Translations under genes and position numbers: made by a program | Assembly: GCA_937952995.1 (NCBI GenBank) | Contig: CALFYB010000241.1 | Span: 1-6,052, forward strand | Origin: an uncultured Caulobacteraceae bacterium | GTDB lineage: Bacteria > Pseudomonadota > Alphaproteobacteria > Caulobacterales > Caulobacteraceae | Direction: 5' to 3' | DNA length: 6,052 nucleotides | Part shown: positions 1-5,727 of the stretch, piece after piece | Layout: the number at the start of each line of letters is the position of its first letter | Position numbering within the stretch: position 1 is the stretch's first letter | The notes under the pieces: model-generated | The model's database searches: none | Seen by the model: only the letters and a program-made list of their open reading frames with translations | Told to the model about the DNA's origin: nothing

Positions 1-806
1 CGGTGGCCTTTGACTGTATCGAGTTCAATGATCAGCTCAGTGATATCGACATCCAATATGACATCGCCTTCCTGCTGATGGACCTCTTGTTTCGAGGCAA
101 TCGGGCCGGGGCGGTGCGGGTGCTGAGCGGCTATCTGGACGAGGCGGCGCGCAGTTTCGGGCCAGCCGTGTTCGAGGGCTTGGCGGCCCTTCCCTTGATG
201 TTGTCGGTACGGGCGGCGGTTCGAGCCCATGTCAGCGCCCAGATGGGGCAGGCGGAGCTGGCGCGGGCCTATGTTCAGGCCGGGATTGAGCATCTTAGAC
301 CCAAGACCGCCAAGCTGGTGGCGGTCGGCGGCCTGTCGGGATCGGGAAAATCCTATGCCTCGCGGCGCATCGCGCCGGACCTGCAAGCGGTGATCCTTCG
401 CTCCGACGAGGTGCGCAAACGCCTGTGGGGGATCGGGCCGCTGCAGGCCTTGCCCAAGGACGCCTACGGCCCCGGCCAGAGCGAGCGGGTCTATGGTGCC
501 ATGCTGACTAATGCGGAGATGATCCTACGCGCAGGCCAGTCGGTGGTGCTGGATGCGGTGTTCCTGCGCCCCGAAGAACGGCAGGCGGCTGAAAACCTTG
601 CGGCAGCGCTAGGTCTCGATTTCCAAGGCTATTGGATGGAGGCCCCGGAAGCGGTGTTGCGCGAACGGATCGAGTTGCGCTCAGGCGATGCGTCCGATGC
701 GGATGTGACGGTCCTCACCGGCCAGCTTAGCCGCGATCCCGGGGACATCCGCTGGACCCGCGCGCGGTCTGATCAGACTTTTCCGGCGACTGTGTCCGGC
801 GGGTGA
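1..806 (+). CDS. APH-like / P-loop ATP-binding bifunctional protein, C-terminal part (5' partial)
   Basis: The reading frame is open to the window edge and ends at TGA 804-806. The GTG at position 3 is simply the first complete codon, not a real start. The first ~90 visible residues read like the tail of an aminoglycoside-phosphotransferase (COG2187) domain: CIEFND at residues 5-10, then a DIAFLLMDL helix at 20-28. The second part is a P-loop kinase-like domain (AAA_33 / COG0645). It has a Walker A motif GGLSGSGKS at residues 109-117, RSDEVRKRL at 133-141 and the strand VVLDAVF followed by LRPEERQAA at 181-196. This order matches the known family of roughly 500-residue proteins joining an APH domain to an ATP-binding domain, so about half is missing upstream. 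The family's substrate is not established, and resistance should not be inferred from the APH label. The domain call is confident; the function is unknown. The stop is 59 bases before the acyl-CoA ligase gene. Confidence 0.88.
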   Translation, partial: VAFDCIEFNDQLSDIDIQYDIAFLLMDLLFRGNRAGAVRVLSGYLDEAARSFGPAVFEGLAALPLMLSVRAAVRAHVSAQMGQAELARAYVQAGIEHLRPKTAKLVAVGGLSGSGKSYASRRIAPDLQAVILRSDEVRKRLWGIGPLQALPKDAYGPGQSERVYGAMLTNAEMILRAGQSVVLDAVFLRPEERQAAENLAAALGLDFQGYWMEAPEAVLRERIELRSGDASDADVTVLTGQLSRDPGDIRWTRARSDQTFPATVSGG

Positions 807-835
807 TTGCAACCTTTTTCTCTGCGCCATAGGGT
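807..835 (+). promoter_or_regulatory. Candidate promoter for the acyl-CoA ligase gene
   Basis: TTGCAA at 807-812 and TAGGGT at 830-835 are separated by 17 bases. They lie directly after the upstream stop codon and about 30 bases before the ligase ATG. TTGCAA matches four of six positions of a housekeeping -35 box, but TAGGGT is only a partial -10 match. The call leans on position and on a similar pair before the DUF1499 gene. It is an inference; the ligase could also be read through from the upstream gene. Confidence 0.3.
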
Positions 836-865
836 GCGGTCCAAATATTTTTAGGGAAACGCGCC

Positions 866-2506
866 ATGCTTGGATTGATGCAGAACTGGCCTTTGACGGT
901 CGATAAGATTCTGGACCATGCGAACCGTTGGTATTCAGGCCGCGAAGTGGTCAGCCGCTCGGTTGAGGGCCCCATCGTCCGCACCAACTATGCCGACATC
1001 CATAACCGCGCCAAGCGCCTGTCCAACGCCTTGCTGGGCATGGGCATCAAGACCGGTGATCGGGTCGCGACCTTGGCCTGGAATACGGGCCGCCACATAG
1101 AGGCCTGGTACGGCATTATGGGGATCGGGGCGGTGTGCCACACGCTCAACCCGCGCCTTTTCCCCGAGCAGCTGGTCTATATTATCAACCATGCCGAAGA
1201 CCGGATCATCTTCACCGACCTGACCTTCTTGCCGATCCTTCAGGGCATTATCGACCAGTGCCCGACGGTCGAGCATATTGTCGTCCTGACCGACGACAGC
1301 GAGCTGAAAAACGTTTCTCTGCGCTGCAAGGGCAAGCCCTGCTTGGCCATGGAAAGCCTGATTGATCAGCACCATGCCGAAGTCGTCTGGGGCGGCTTTG
1401 ATGAGAATACGGCGGCGGGCCTTTGCTATACGTCGGGCACGACGGGCAATCCCAAGGGCGTGCTCTATTCGCACCGCTCGAACTATCTGCACACCCTTGT
1501 TGGCCTGCAGACCGATGTGCTGGGCCTGTCGGCGCGGGACGTGATCTTGCCGGTGGTGCCGATGTTCCACGCCAATGCTTGGGGCATCGCCTTTGCCGCC
1601 CCGGCGGTCGGATCAAAGCTGGTCATGCCCGGTGCCAAGATGGACGGTCAGTCGATCTTTGAGCTGCTGGAAACCGAAGGCGTGACCTTCTCGGCGGCGG
1701 TGCCGACCGTTTGGCAGATGCTGCTTCAGCATCTTCAGGCGACGAACAGCAAGCTGACCACCCTCAAGCGCGTGGTCATTGGCGGCTCGGCCTGTCCCGA
1801 AGCCATCATTCGGGCCTTTGGCGATGACTATGGGGTGGATGTGACCCACGCTTGGGGCATGACCGAGACCTCGCCGCTGGGTACGATCTCTCGGCCTACG
1901 GCGGATGTCGAAGCCCTAGGCCCCGATGAAGTCATCCCCTTCAAGCTCAAGCAGGGCCGCGCGCCGGTCGGTATCGAGCTGAAGCTGACCAATGATGAGG
2001 GCCGTGAACTGCCCCATGACGGCACGACCTTTGGCCGTCTCAAGATCCGCGGCGCGACCATCGCTGCGGCCTATTTCAAGCAGGAAGGCGGCAATATCCT
2101 CGACGAGGACGGCTTCTTTGATACGGGCGACGTCTCGACCATCGACCAGTATGGCTTCATGCAGATCACCGACCGAGCCAAGGACGTGATCAAGTCCGGC
2201 GGTGAATGGATCTCTTCGATCGAGATCGAAAATATCGCTGCGGGCCATCCCAAGTCGGCGCTGGCTGCGGTCATCGGCATTGCCCACCCCAAGTGGGACG
2301 AGCGGCCCCTTCTGCTGGTCAAGCTGCGCGAGGGGCAGACCAGCACCAAGGAAGAATATCTGGCCTATCTCGATGGCAAGATCGCCAAGTGGTGGACGCC
2401 AGACGACGTGGTCTTTGTCGAAGACATTCCGCTGGGCGCGACCGGCAAGATCGACAAGAAGATCCTGCGTCAGCAGTTCGAGACCTATAAGCTGCCGACG
2501 GCCTAG
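866..2506 (+). CDS. Medium/long-chain fatty acid--CoA ligase, AlkK-like
   Basis: This enzyme activates a fatty acid with ATP to an acyl-adenylate and transfers it to CoA, feeding beta-oxidation or lipid synthesis; it is probably cytosolic. The 546-residue protein is complete and carries the signatures of the ANL adenylating superfamily in order. These are the ATP-binding loop YTSGTTGNPKG at 188-198 followed by YSHR, VPMFHANAWG at 231-240, GMTETSP at 331-337, DTGD at 419-422, the hinge DRAKDVIKSGGEWIS at 436-450, and GATGK with the presumed catalytic lysine K528. It resembles Pseudomonas AlkK, as I recall it, along its full length, including the start (MLG.M), CHT.NPRLF and KWDERPLL, and has the same length. 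That favours medium-chain acids, but chain length cannot be read from sequence. AGGGAAA at 853-859 lies 6 bases before the ATG and supports this start. All key residues are present. It may be monocistronic or co-transcribed with the upstream gene. Confidence 0.93.
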   Translation: MLGLMQNWPLTVDKILDHANRWYSGREVVSRSVEGPIVRTNYADIHNRAKRLSNALLGMGIKTGDRVATLAWNTGRHIEAWYGIMGIGAVCHTLNPRLFPEQLVYIINHAEDRIIFTDLTFLPILQGIIDQCPTVEHIVVLTDDSELKNVSLRCKGKPCLAMESLIDQHHAEVVWGGFDENTAAGLCYTSGTTGNPKGVLYSHRSNYLHTLVGLQTDVLGLSARDVILPVVPMFHANAWGIAFAAPAVGSKLVMPGAKMDGQSIFELLETEGVTFSAAVPTVWQMLLQHLQATNSKLTTLKRVVIGGSACPEAIIRAFGDDYGVDVTHAWGMTETSPLGTISRPTADVEALGPDEVIPFKLKQGRAPVGIELKLTNDEGRELPHDGTTFGRLKIRGATIAAAYFKQEGGNILDEDGFFDTGDVSTIDQYGFMQITDRAKDVIKSGGEWISSIEIENIAAGHPKSALAAVIGIAHPKWDERPLLLVKLREGQTSTKEEYLAYLDGKIAKWWTPDDVVFVEDIPLGATGKIDKKILRQQFETYKLPTA

Positions 2507-2526
2507 GCCGAAGTCCCGGGTACAAG

Positions 2527-2549
2527 GGCAGGGGCCTTAGGCCCTTGCC
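2527..2549 (+). terminator. GC-rich hairpin after the acyl-CoA ligase gene, possible terminator
   Basis: GGCAGGGGCC (2527-2536) can pair with GGCCCTTGCC (2540-2549) over 10 base pairs, with one G-U wobble and a three-base TTA loop. It lies 20 bases after the ligase stop. No run of T follows (GATCCCGCC comes next), so it is not a standard intrinsic terminator. It may act weakly, protect the mRNA 3' end, or work with Rho. Confidence 0.45.
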
Positions 2550-2572
2550 GATCCCGCCAGACGGTTTAGGGT
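2545..2572 (+). promoter_or_regulatory. Candidate promoter for the DUF1499 gene
   Basis: TTGCCG at 2545-2550 and TAGGGT at 2567-2572 are 16 bases apart, and TAGGGT ends 28 bases before the DUF1499 ATG. The pair resembles the one before the acyl-CoA ligase in both sequence and placement. The -35 half overlaps the right arm of the hairpin at 2527-2549. Each box on its own is weak, so this is an inference from the repeated arrangement. Confidence 0.28.
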
Positions 2573-2600
2573 CAGTTCAGACAACCCAAGGGGCACTTCG

Positions 2601-3365
2601 ATGAAAATCAGTATTACGGCGGCCAAGACCTATTTGCGGATCGCGCTCTTGATTGCGGTTCTTCCGGTGATCTCGATTGTGGTGGGGGCGGTGGGCACCA
2701 AGACCGGCCTTCTGAACTGGAAGCTGGGCTTTGGGCTCTTGACCTTTATGGGCCCGCCCATGATCGCGATGCTCAGCGTGGCGACGGGCGTCATTGGTCT
2801 GGTTGTGGCCCTGATGGCCGGGATCAAGGATCTGTGGCTGCGGGCAGCGGCCCCCTTGGTCGTGACCTTGGTGGTCATGGGCGGCTTTATGGGGCTGAAA
2901 TCGGTCGCGACCTCGGTGCCGCCGATCCATGATGTGGCCACGGACTGGTCAGAGCCTCTGACCTTCTCTGCAGCCGTCATGACAGCGCGCGGTGCGGACT
3001 CCAATCCTGTGGTTGCCGATCCTTTGGCTCCGGACAAGAGCCGGGTGGCCGACGTGAACGCCAAGGCTTGCCCAGCGGCCAAGCCGACCATTCTGGCCGA
3101 GGCCCCCGCCACGGCCTATGGCAAGGTCAAGGCAGCGCTGATGGCGGCAGATCTGACCATCGTCACCGACGAGCCAGCGACCGGCCGGATCGAGGCCGTG
3201 GCCACCAGCCGTCTCTATGGCTTCAAGGACGATGTTGTGGCACGGGTTCGGGCCAAGGATGCGGGCACGCAGGTCGACTTCCGCTCGGTCAGCCGGGTGG
3301 GCATTTCTGACCTCGGTGCCAACTGCAAGCGCATCACCGCGATCCGCGCCCTACTGCTGAAATAG
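2601..3365 (+). CDS. DUF1499 domain-containing membrane protein
   Basis: This 254-residue protein has a hydrophobic N-terminal half and a soluble C-terminal half. Likely membrane segments are at about residues 12-32, 50-72 and 80-99. The DUF1499 region begins at VPPIHDVATD (106-115), typical of the family's opening. It continues through GRIEAVATSRLYGFKDDVV (195-213) and DFRSVSRVGISDLGAN (226-241), which are its best-conserved stretches. The domain probably faces the periplasm if the N-terminus is cytoplasmic, but topology was not computed. The family is common in proteobacteria and has no established biochemical function. AAGGGG at 2588-2593 supports the ATG at 2601. The gene stands between the acyl-CoA ligase (94 bases upstream) and a convergent hydrolase gene whose stop is 5 bases away. 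Nothing in the context assigns a role. Family identification is firm; function is unknown. Confidence 0.87.
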   Translation: MKISITAAKTYLRIALLIAVLPVISIVVGAVGTKTGLLNWKLGFGLLTFMGPPMIAMLSVATGVIGLVVALMAGIKDLWLRAAAPLVVTLVVMGGFMGLKSVATSVPPIHDVATDWSEPLTFSAAVMTARGADSNPVVADPLAPDKSRVADVNAKACPAAKPTILAEAPATAYGKVKAALMAADLTIVTDEPATGRIEAVATSRLYGFKDDVVARVRAKDAGTQVDFRSVSRVGISDLGANCKRITAIRALLLK

Positions 3366-3370
3366 ACGCG

Positions 3371-4264
3371 CTAATCTGGCAGGCGCAGCAGGGTATCTAA
3401 CCCGGGTGCCGTGTCTGCCAGCAGGCGGCCATCCTTGACCATCTGGATGACGTGGGCCTGAATGGATCGGGCGGCGGCGGGATGTAGCCTAGAATCAACC
3501 GCCGCATAGATCACCGGCACGATGGTCAGGATCGAGGCTGGGCCCTTGGCCAGTTGCTCGATGATCTGGGCCTCGCGGGCGCGGCGATGGTCGGCATAGG
3601 CCTGAATAAAGGGTGCAGGCTCGGTGATGGGCGGGCCATGGGTCGGCCAGAGGGTGGCAAAACCCTTGGCTTGGATCCGGTCCAGACTGGCAAAATAGGC
3701 CCCCATATCGCCGTCGGGCGGGGTGATGACCGTCGTCGACCAGCCCATAATATGATCGCCAGAGAACAGGGCGTTTTCCTCGGCCAGCCCATAACAGATA
3801 TGGTTTGAGGTGTGGCCCGGGGTGGGGATGGCTTCAAAGGTCCAGCCGGGACCGGAAATGATCTCACCGCCCGACAGGATTACATCGGCCTTAAAACCCA
3901 GATCGTCCCCGGCCTCCATCGTCACCTCGCCGTCGCTGGTCTGGGCCTCGATGGGCATGGCGTAGATCTTGGCCCCCGTGCGCGCGGCCAGCGGATGGGC
4001 GAGGGGGGAATGGTCTAGGTGGTTGTGGGTGATCAGGATGTGGGTGACGGTCTCGCCCTCGACCGCCGCCAAGATCGCCTCCAAGTGGTCAGCCATGTCT
4101 GGGCCCGGATCAATGACCGCGACCTCGCCCTTGCCGATGATGTAGGTGCCCGTCCCGGTGAAGGTGAAGGGGCCGGGATTGTTGGCAATGACCCGCCGGA
4201 TCAGGGGCGAGACCTGATCGCACTGGCCATAGTCAAACTTGATCTCGCGGACAAAGGGGATCAT
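3371..4264 (-). CDS. MBL-fold metallo-hydrolase, LACTB2-like
   Basis: This is a complete 297-residue metallo-beta-lactamase-fold hydrolase with an intact metal site. The signature THNHLDH supplies H80, H82, D84 and H85. Further ligands are expected at H151 (PGHTSNH), D170 (SGDHIMG) and H209 (PTHGP). The N-terminal NPGPFTFTGTGTYIIG (29-44) corresponds to the NPG.FT..GTNTYL segment of the LACTB2 branch. Residues from about 225 look like the small winged-helix tail of that branch (HRRAREAQI, then HPAAARSIQAHV). Human LACTB2 is an endoribonuclease, but bacterial members have varied or unknown substrates, so only hydrolase is assigned. No signal peptide is seen, so it is probably cytosolic. AGGAG on the minus strand (4277-4273) lies 8 bases before the ATG. 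It follows the sulfurtransferase-like gene by 23 bases and is probably co-transcribed with it. Its stop is 5 bases from the convergent DUF1499 stop. Confidence 0.9.
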   Translation of the reverse strand: MIPFVREIKFDYGQCDQVSPLIRRVIANNPGPFTFTGTGTYIIGKGEVAVIDPGPDMADHLEAILAAVEGETVTHILITHNHLDHSPLAHPLAARTGAKIYAMPIEAQTSDGEVTMEAGDDLGFKADVILSGGEIISGPGWTFEAIPTPGHTSNHICYGLAEENALFSGDHIMGWSTTVITPPDGDMGAYFASLDRIQAKGFATLWPTHGPPITEPAPFIQAYADHRRAREAQIIEQLAKGPASILTIVPVIYAAVDSRLHPAAARSIQAHVIQMVKDGRLLADTAPGLDTLLRLPD

Positions 4265-4287
4265 CGGCTGGGCTCCTGAAGGCGGGT

Positions 4288-4698
4288 CTAGCGGCGAAGG
4301 ACGCTGGACAGATCATAACCGGCGGCGGTGCCGAGCGCGATCAGTTCTGGGACCTCGCGCTCGCCGCTGACCATCTGACCGATGGCCCAGGTGACGATCG
4401 AGCGGGTGCCAGAGCGGCAATAGGCCAAGACCGGTCCGCCAGCCTCGGCAATGGCGGTGCGCATCTCTTCAACCTGATCAGGCGTGGGTCCGCCGCGCAC
4501 GGGGATATGGACATAGCTCATGCCGAGGGCTTCAGCGGCGGCCCGGACCTCTGCGCTGTTGATCTGGCCTGCATCTTCGTCGTCAGGACGGTTGCAGATG
4601 ACGCGCTTGACGCCTTGGCTGGCGGCGACGTTCAGATCGGACAGAGCAATTTGCGGCGAAACGGAAAAGTCTTCTGTGACAGGACGGATCGATGACAT
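4288..4698 (-). CDS. DUF442 / TIGR01244 family sulfurtransferase-like (rhodanese/phosphatase fold) protein
   Basis: This is a 136-residue single-domain protein of the DUF442 (TIGR01244) family, which shares the rhodanese and dual-specificity phosphatase fold. Visible marks are CNRPDDE at 35-41 and the active loop YCRSGTRS at 93-100. C94 is the likely persulfide-carrying nucleophile and R99 the loop arginine (C-x4-R, the spacing of rhodaneses rather than the C-x5-R of phosphatases). The same domain forms the N-terminal part of Blh proteins, where it is fused to a persulfide dioxygenase; here it stands alone. The predicted role is sulfane sulfur transfer, inferred from the family. The frame remains open far upstream, but the start at 4698 is chosen because GGAGAG lies 8 bases before it, family homology begins there, and any longer form would run antisense into oppB. 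It is the first gene of a likely two-gene operon with the MBL hydrolase. Confidence 0.86.
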   Translation of the reverse strand: MSSIRPVTEDFSVSPQIALSDLNVAASQGVKRVICNRPDDEDAGQINSAEVRAAAEALGMSYVHIPVRGGPTPDQVEEMRTAIAEAGGPVLAYCRSGTRSIVTWAIGQMVSGEREVPELIALGTAAGYDLSSVLRR

Positions 4699-4706
4699 TT
4701 TCTTTT

Positions 4707-4712
4707 CTCTCC
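4707..4712 (-). promoter_or_regulatory. Ribosome binding site fixing the DUF442 gene start
   Basis: GGAGAG on the minus strand sits 8 bases before the ATG at 4698. It separates the real 136-residue gene from a much longer open frame that continues upstream through the intergenic region and antisense to oppB. Confidence 0.7.
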
Positions 4713-4741
4713 AGTGTGTTTCGGCGGGCGGATTCGTTGAC

Positions 4742-4747
4742 ATTCTA
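4742..4747 (-). promoter_or_regulatory. Candidate -10 element for the DUF442-MBL operon
   Basis: On the minus strand this reads TAGAAT, a five-of-six match to the housekeeping -10 box, and lies about 43 bases before the ATG at 4698. I found no good -35 at 15-18 bases upstream. It would therefore need an activator, or it is a chance match. Confidence 0.25.
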
Positions 4748-4757
4748 GGGTGCGGAT

Positions 4758-4778
4758 GAAACCTTCGCCGCAGGTTCC
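4758..4778. promoter_or_regulatory. Imperfect dyad in the divergent intergenic region, possible operator
   Basis: GAAACCT (4758-4764) and AGGTTCC (4772-4778) form an inverted repeat matching at six of seven positions around a 7-base spacer. It lies between the divergently transcribed DUF442 and oppB genes, so a bound regulator could affect both. The 111-base region 4699-4809 holds no gene. No regulator gene is present in the window to pair it with. Confidence 0.25.
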
Positions 4779-4785
4779 GGGTCAC

Positions 4786-4791
4786 TATACC
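4786..4791 (+). promoter_or_regulatory. Candidate -10 element for oppB
   Basis: TATACC matches four of six -10 positions and overlaps a perfect 8-base palindrome TACCGGTA (4788-4795). Only a weak -35-like TTCGCC (4764-4769) lies 16 bases upstream. Transcription from here would begin about a dozen bases before the oppB ATG, giving a very short leader. Confidence 0.25.
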
Positions 4792-4809
4792 GGTAAATTG
4801 GATTGTTGA

Positions 4810-5727
4810 ATGTTTCGCTTTTTGCTTCGTCGTCTGATGGTGGCTGTTCCGACCCTTTTTCTTGTGGTCACCGCCGCCTTTTTCATGATGCGGGCCGCCC
4901 CCGGCAATCCGTTTGACTCTGATCGCAAGCTCCCGCCTGAGGTCGAGCGCAGCATCATGGCCAAGTACGGCATGGACCGGCCTCTGGGCGAACAGTACGT
5001 CGCCTATGTCAGCAATGTCTTGCACGGCGACCTCGGCCCGTCCTTGAAATATAAGGACAAGTCGGTCGCTGAACTGATCAGCGAAGGCCTGCCCACCAGT
5101 GCCACCATCGGGCTTTCGGCCCTGACCTTGGCCTGTCTGGTGGGGATTGGGCTGGGGATCATCGCGGCGCTGCGGCAAAATCAGATGATCGACAATGTGA
5201 CCATGGCCATTGCCGTTCTTGGGGTCTGTATCCCGACCTTTGTGACGGCGCCCCTTTTGGTGCTGGTCTTTGCCGCCAAGCTGGGCTGGCTGCCGACTGC
5301 GGGCTTGAACGGTATACGCAGCCTGATCTTGCCGGTCACGGTTCTGGCCCTGCCGCAAATCGCCATCATCTCGCGCCTGACCCGCGCCGGGATGATCGAG
5401 GTCTTGCGCTCCAACTATATCCGCACCGCCCGCGCCAAGGGCCTGTCCGAGGCGCGTATCGTCCTGCGCCATGGGCTCCGTGCCGCAATCTTGCCGCTGG
5501 TCAGCTATTTGGGCCCGGCCTGCGCCGGTCTGCTGACCGGGTCTCTGGTCATTGAAAAGATCTTCAGCCTGCCGGGGCTTGGCAAGAGCTTCGTGATCGG
5601 GGCGCTGCAGCGGGACTATACGGTGGTGATGGGGGTGGTGATTGTCTATGCCGGCCTGATCCTGCTGCTCAATCTGCTGGCCGATATTGCCTATGCAATG
5701 CTTGATCCGCGCGTGAGGTTGTCATGA
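4810..5727 (+). CDS. oppB: Oligopeptide ABC transporter permease OppB
   Basis: This is one of two inner-membrane permease subunits of an oligopeptide importer; it pairs with OppC to form the channel driven by OppD/OppF ATPases and fed by a periplasmic binding protein. The 305 residues match the family length (E. coli OppB has 306) and resemble it throughout. Shared stretches include FLLRR..VAVPTLF at the start, FFMMR.APG.PF (24-35), LPPEV (41-45), KYKDKSV (80-86) and SLPGLGKSFV (253-262). Six membrane segments are visible near 10-28, 100-120, 133-156, 170-187, 228-248 and 271-292. The EAA coupling loop, EVLRSNYIRTARAKGL at 197-212, would contact the ATPases. The ATG at 4810 matches the family start, but I see no clear Shine-Dalgarno before it. 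No binding-protein gene precedes oppB; the neighbour is the divergent DUF442 gene. The stop overlaps oppC by four bases (ATGA), indicating translational coupling. Confidence 0.93.
   Translation: MFRFLLRRLMVAVPTLFLVVTAAFFMMRAAPGNPFDSDRKLPPEVERSIMAKYGMDRPLGEQYVAYVSNVLHGDLGPSLKYKDKSVAELISEGLPTSATIGLSALTLACLVGIGLGIIAALRQNQMIDNVTMAIAVLGVCIPTFVTAPLLVLVFAAKLGWLPTAGLNGIRSLILPVTVLALPQIAIISRLTRAGMIEVLRSNYIRTARAKGLSEARIVLRHGLRAAILPLVSYLGPACAGLLTGSLVIEKIFSLPGLGKSFVIGALQRDYTVVMGVVIVYAGLILLLNLLADIAYAMLDPRVRLS

Noticed and set aside
727..987. Small minus-strand frame spanning the gap before the acyl-CoA ligase
   Set aside because: It overlaps both flanking genes, with no SD-like site or recognisable sequence.
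935..1570. 211-residue open frame antisense to the acyl-CoA ligase
   Set aside because: It lies wholly within a well-supported gene, has no SD support or recognisable domain, and shows the typical skewed composition of a shadow frame.
2630..3112. 160-residue open frame antisense to the DUF1499 gene
   Set aside because: The sense-strand protein has clear family motifs and membrane segments; the antisense product has none.
3371..4264. MBL hydrolase as an antibiotic beta-lactamase or as an ETHE1 persulfide dioxygenase
   Set aside because: It has no signal peptide, and its N-terminal NPGPFT..GTGTY and winged-helix-like tail fit the LACTB2 branch better than either alternative.
4737..4742. Perfect TTGACA as an oppB -35 box
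   Set aside because: At 16-18 bases downstream the sequence is GAACCT/AACCTT/ACCTTC, with no resemblance to a -10 box, so it does not form a usable promoter pair.
4699..5472. Upstream extension of the DUF442 frame on the minus strand (to a total of 394 residues)
   Set aside because: It crosses the divergent spacer and runs antisense through most of oppB. The extension is low-complexity and rich in Q, G, D, H and R, as expected from the complement of GC-rich coding sequence. The SD site and family homology place the start at 4698.
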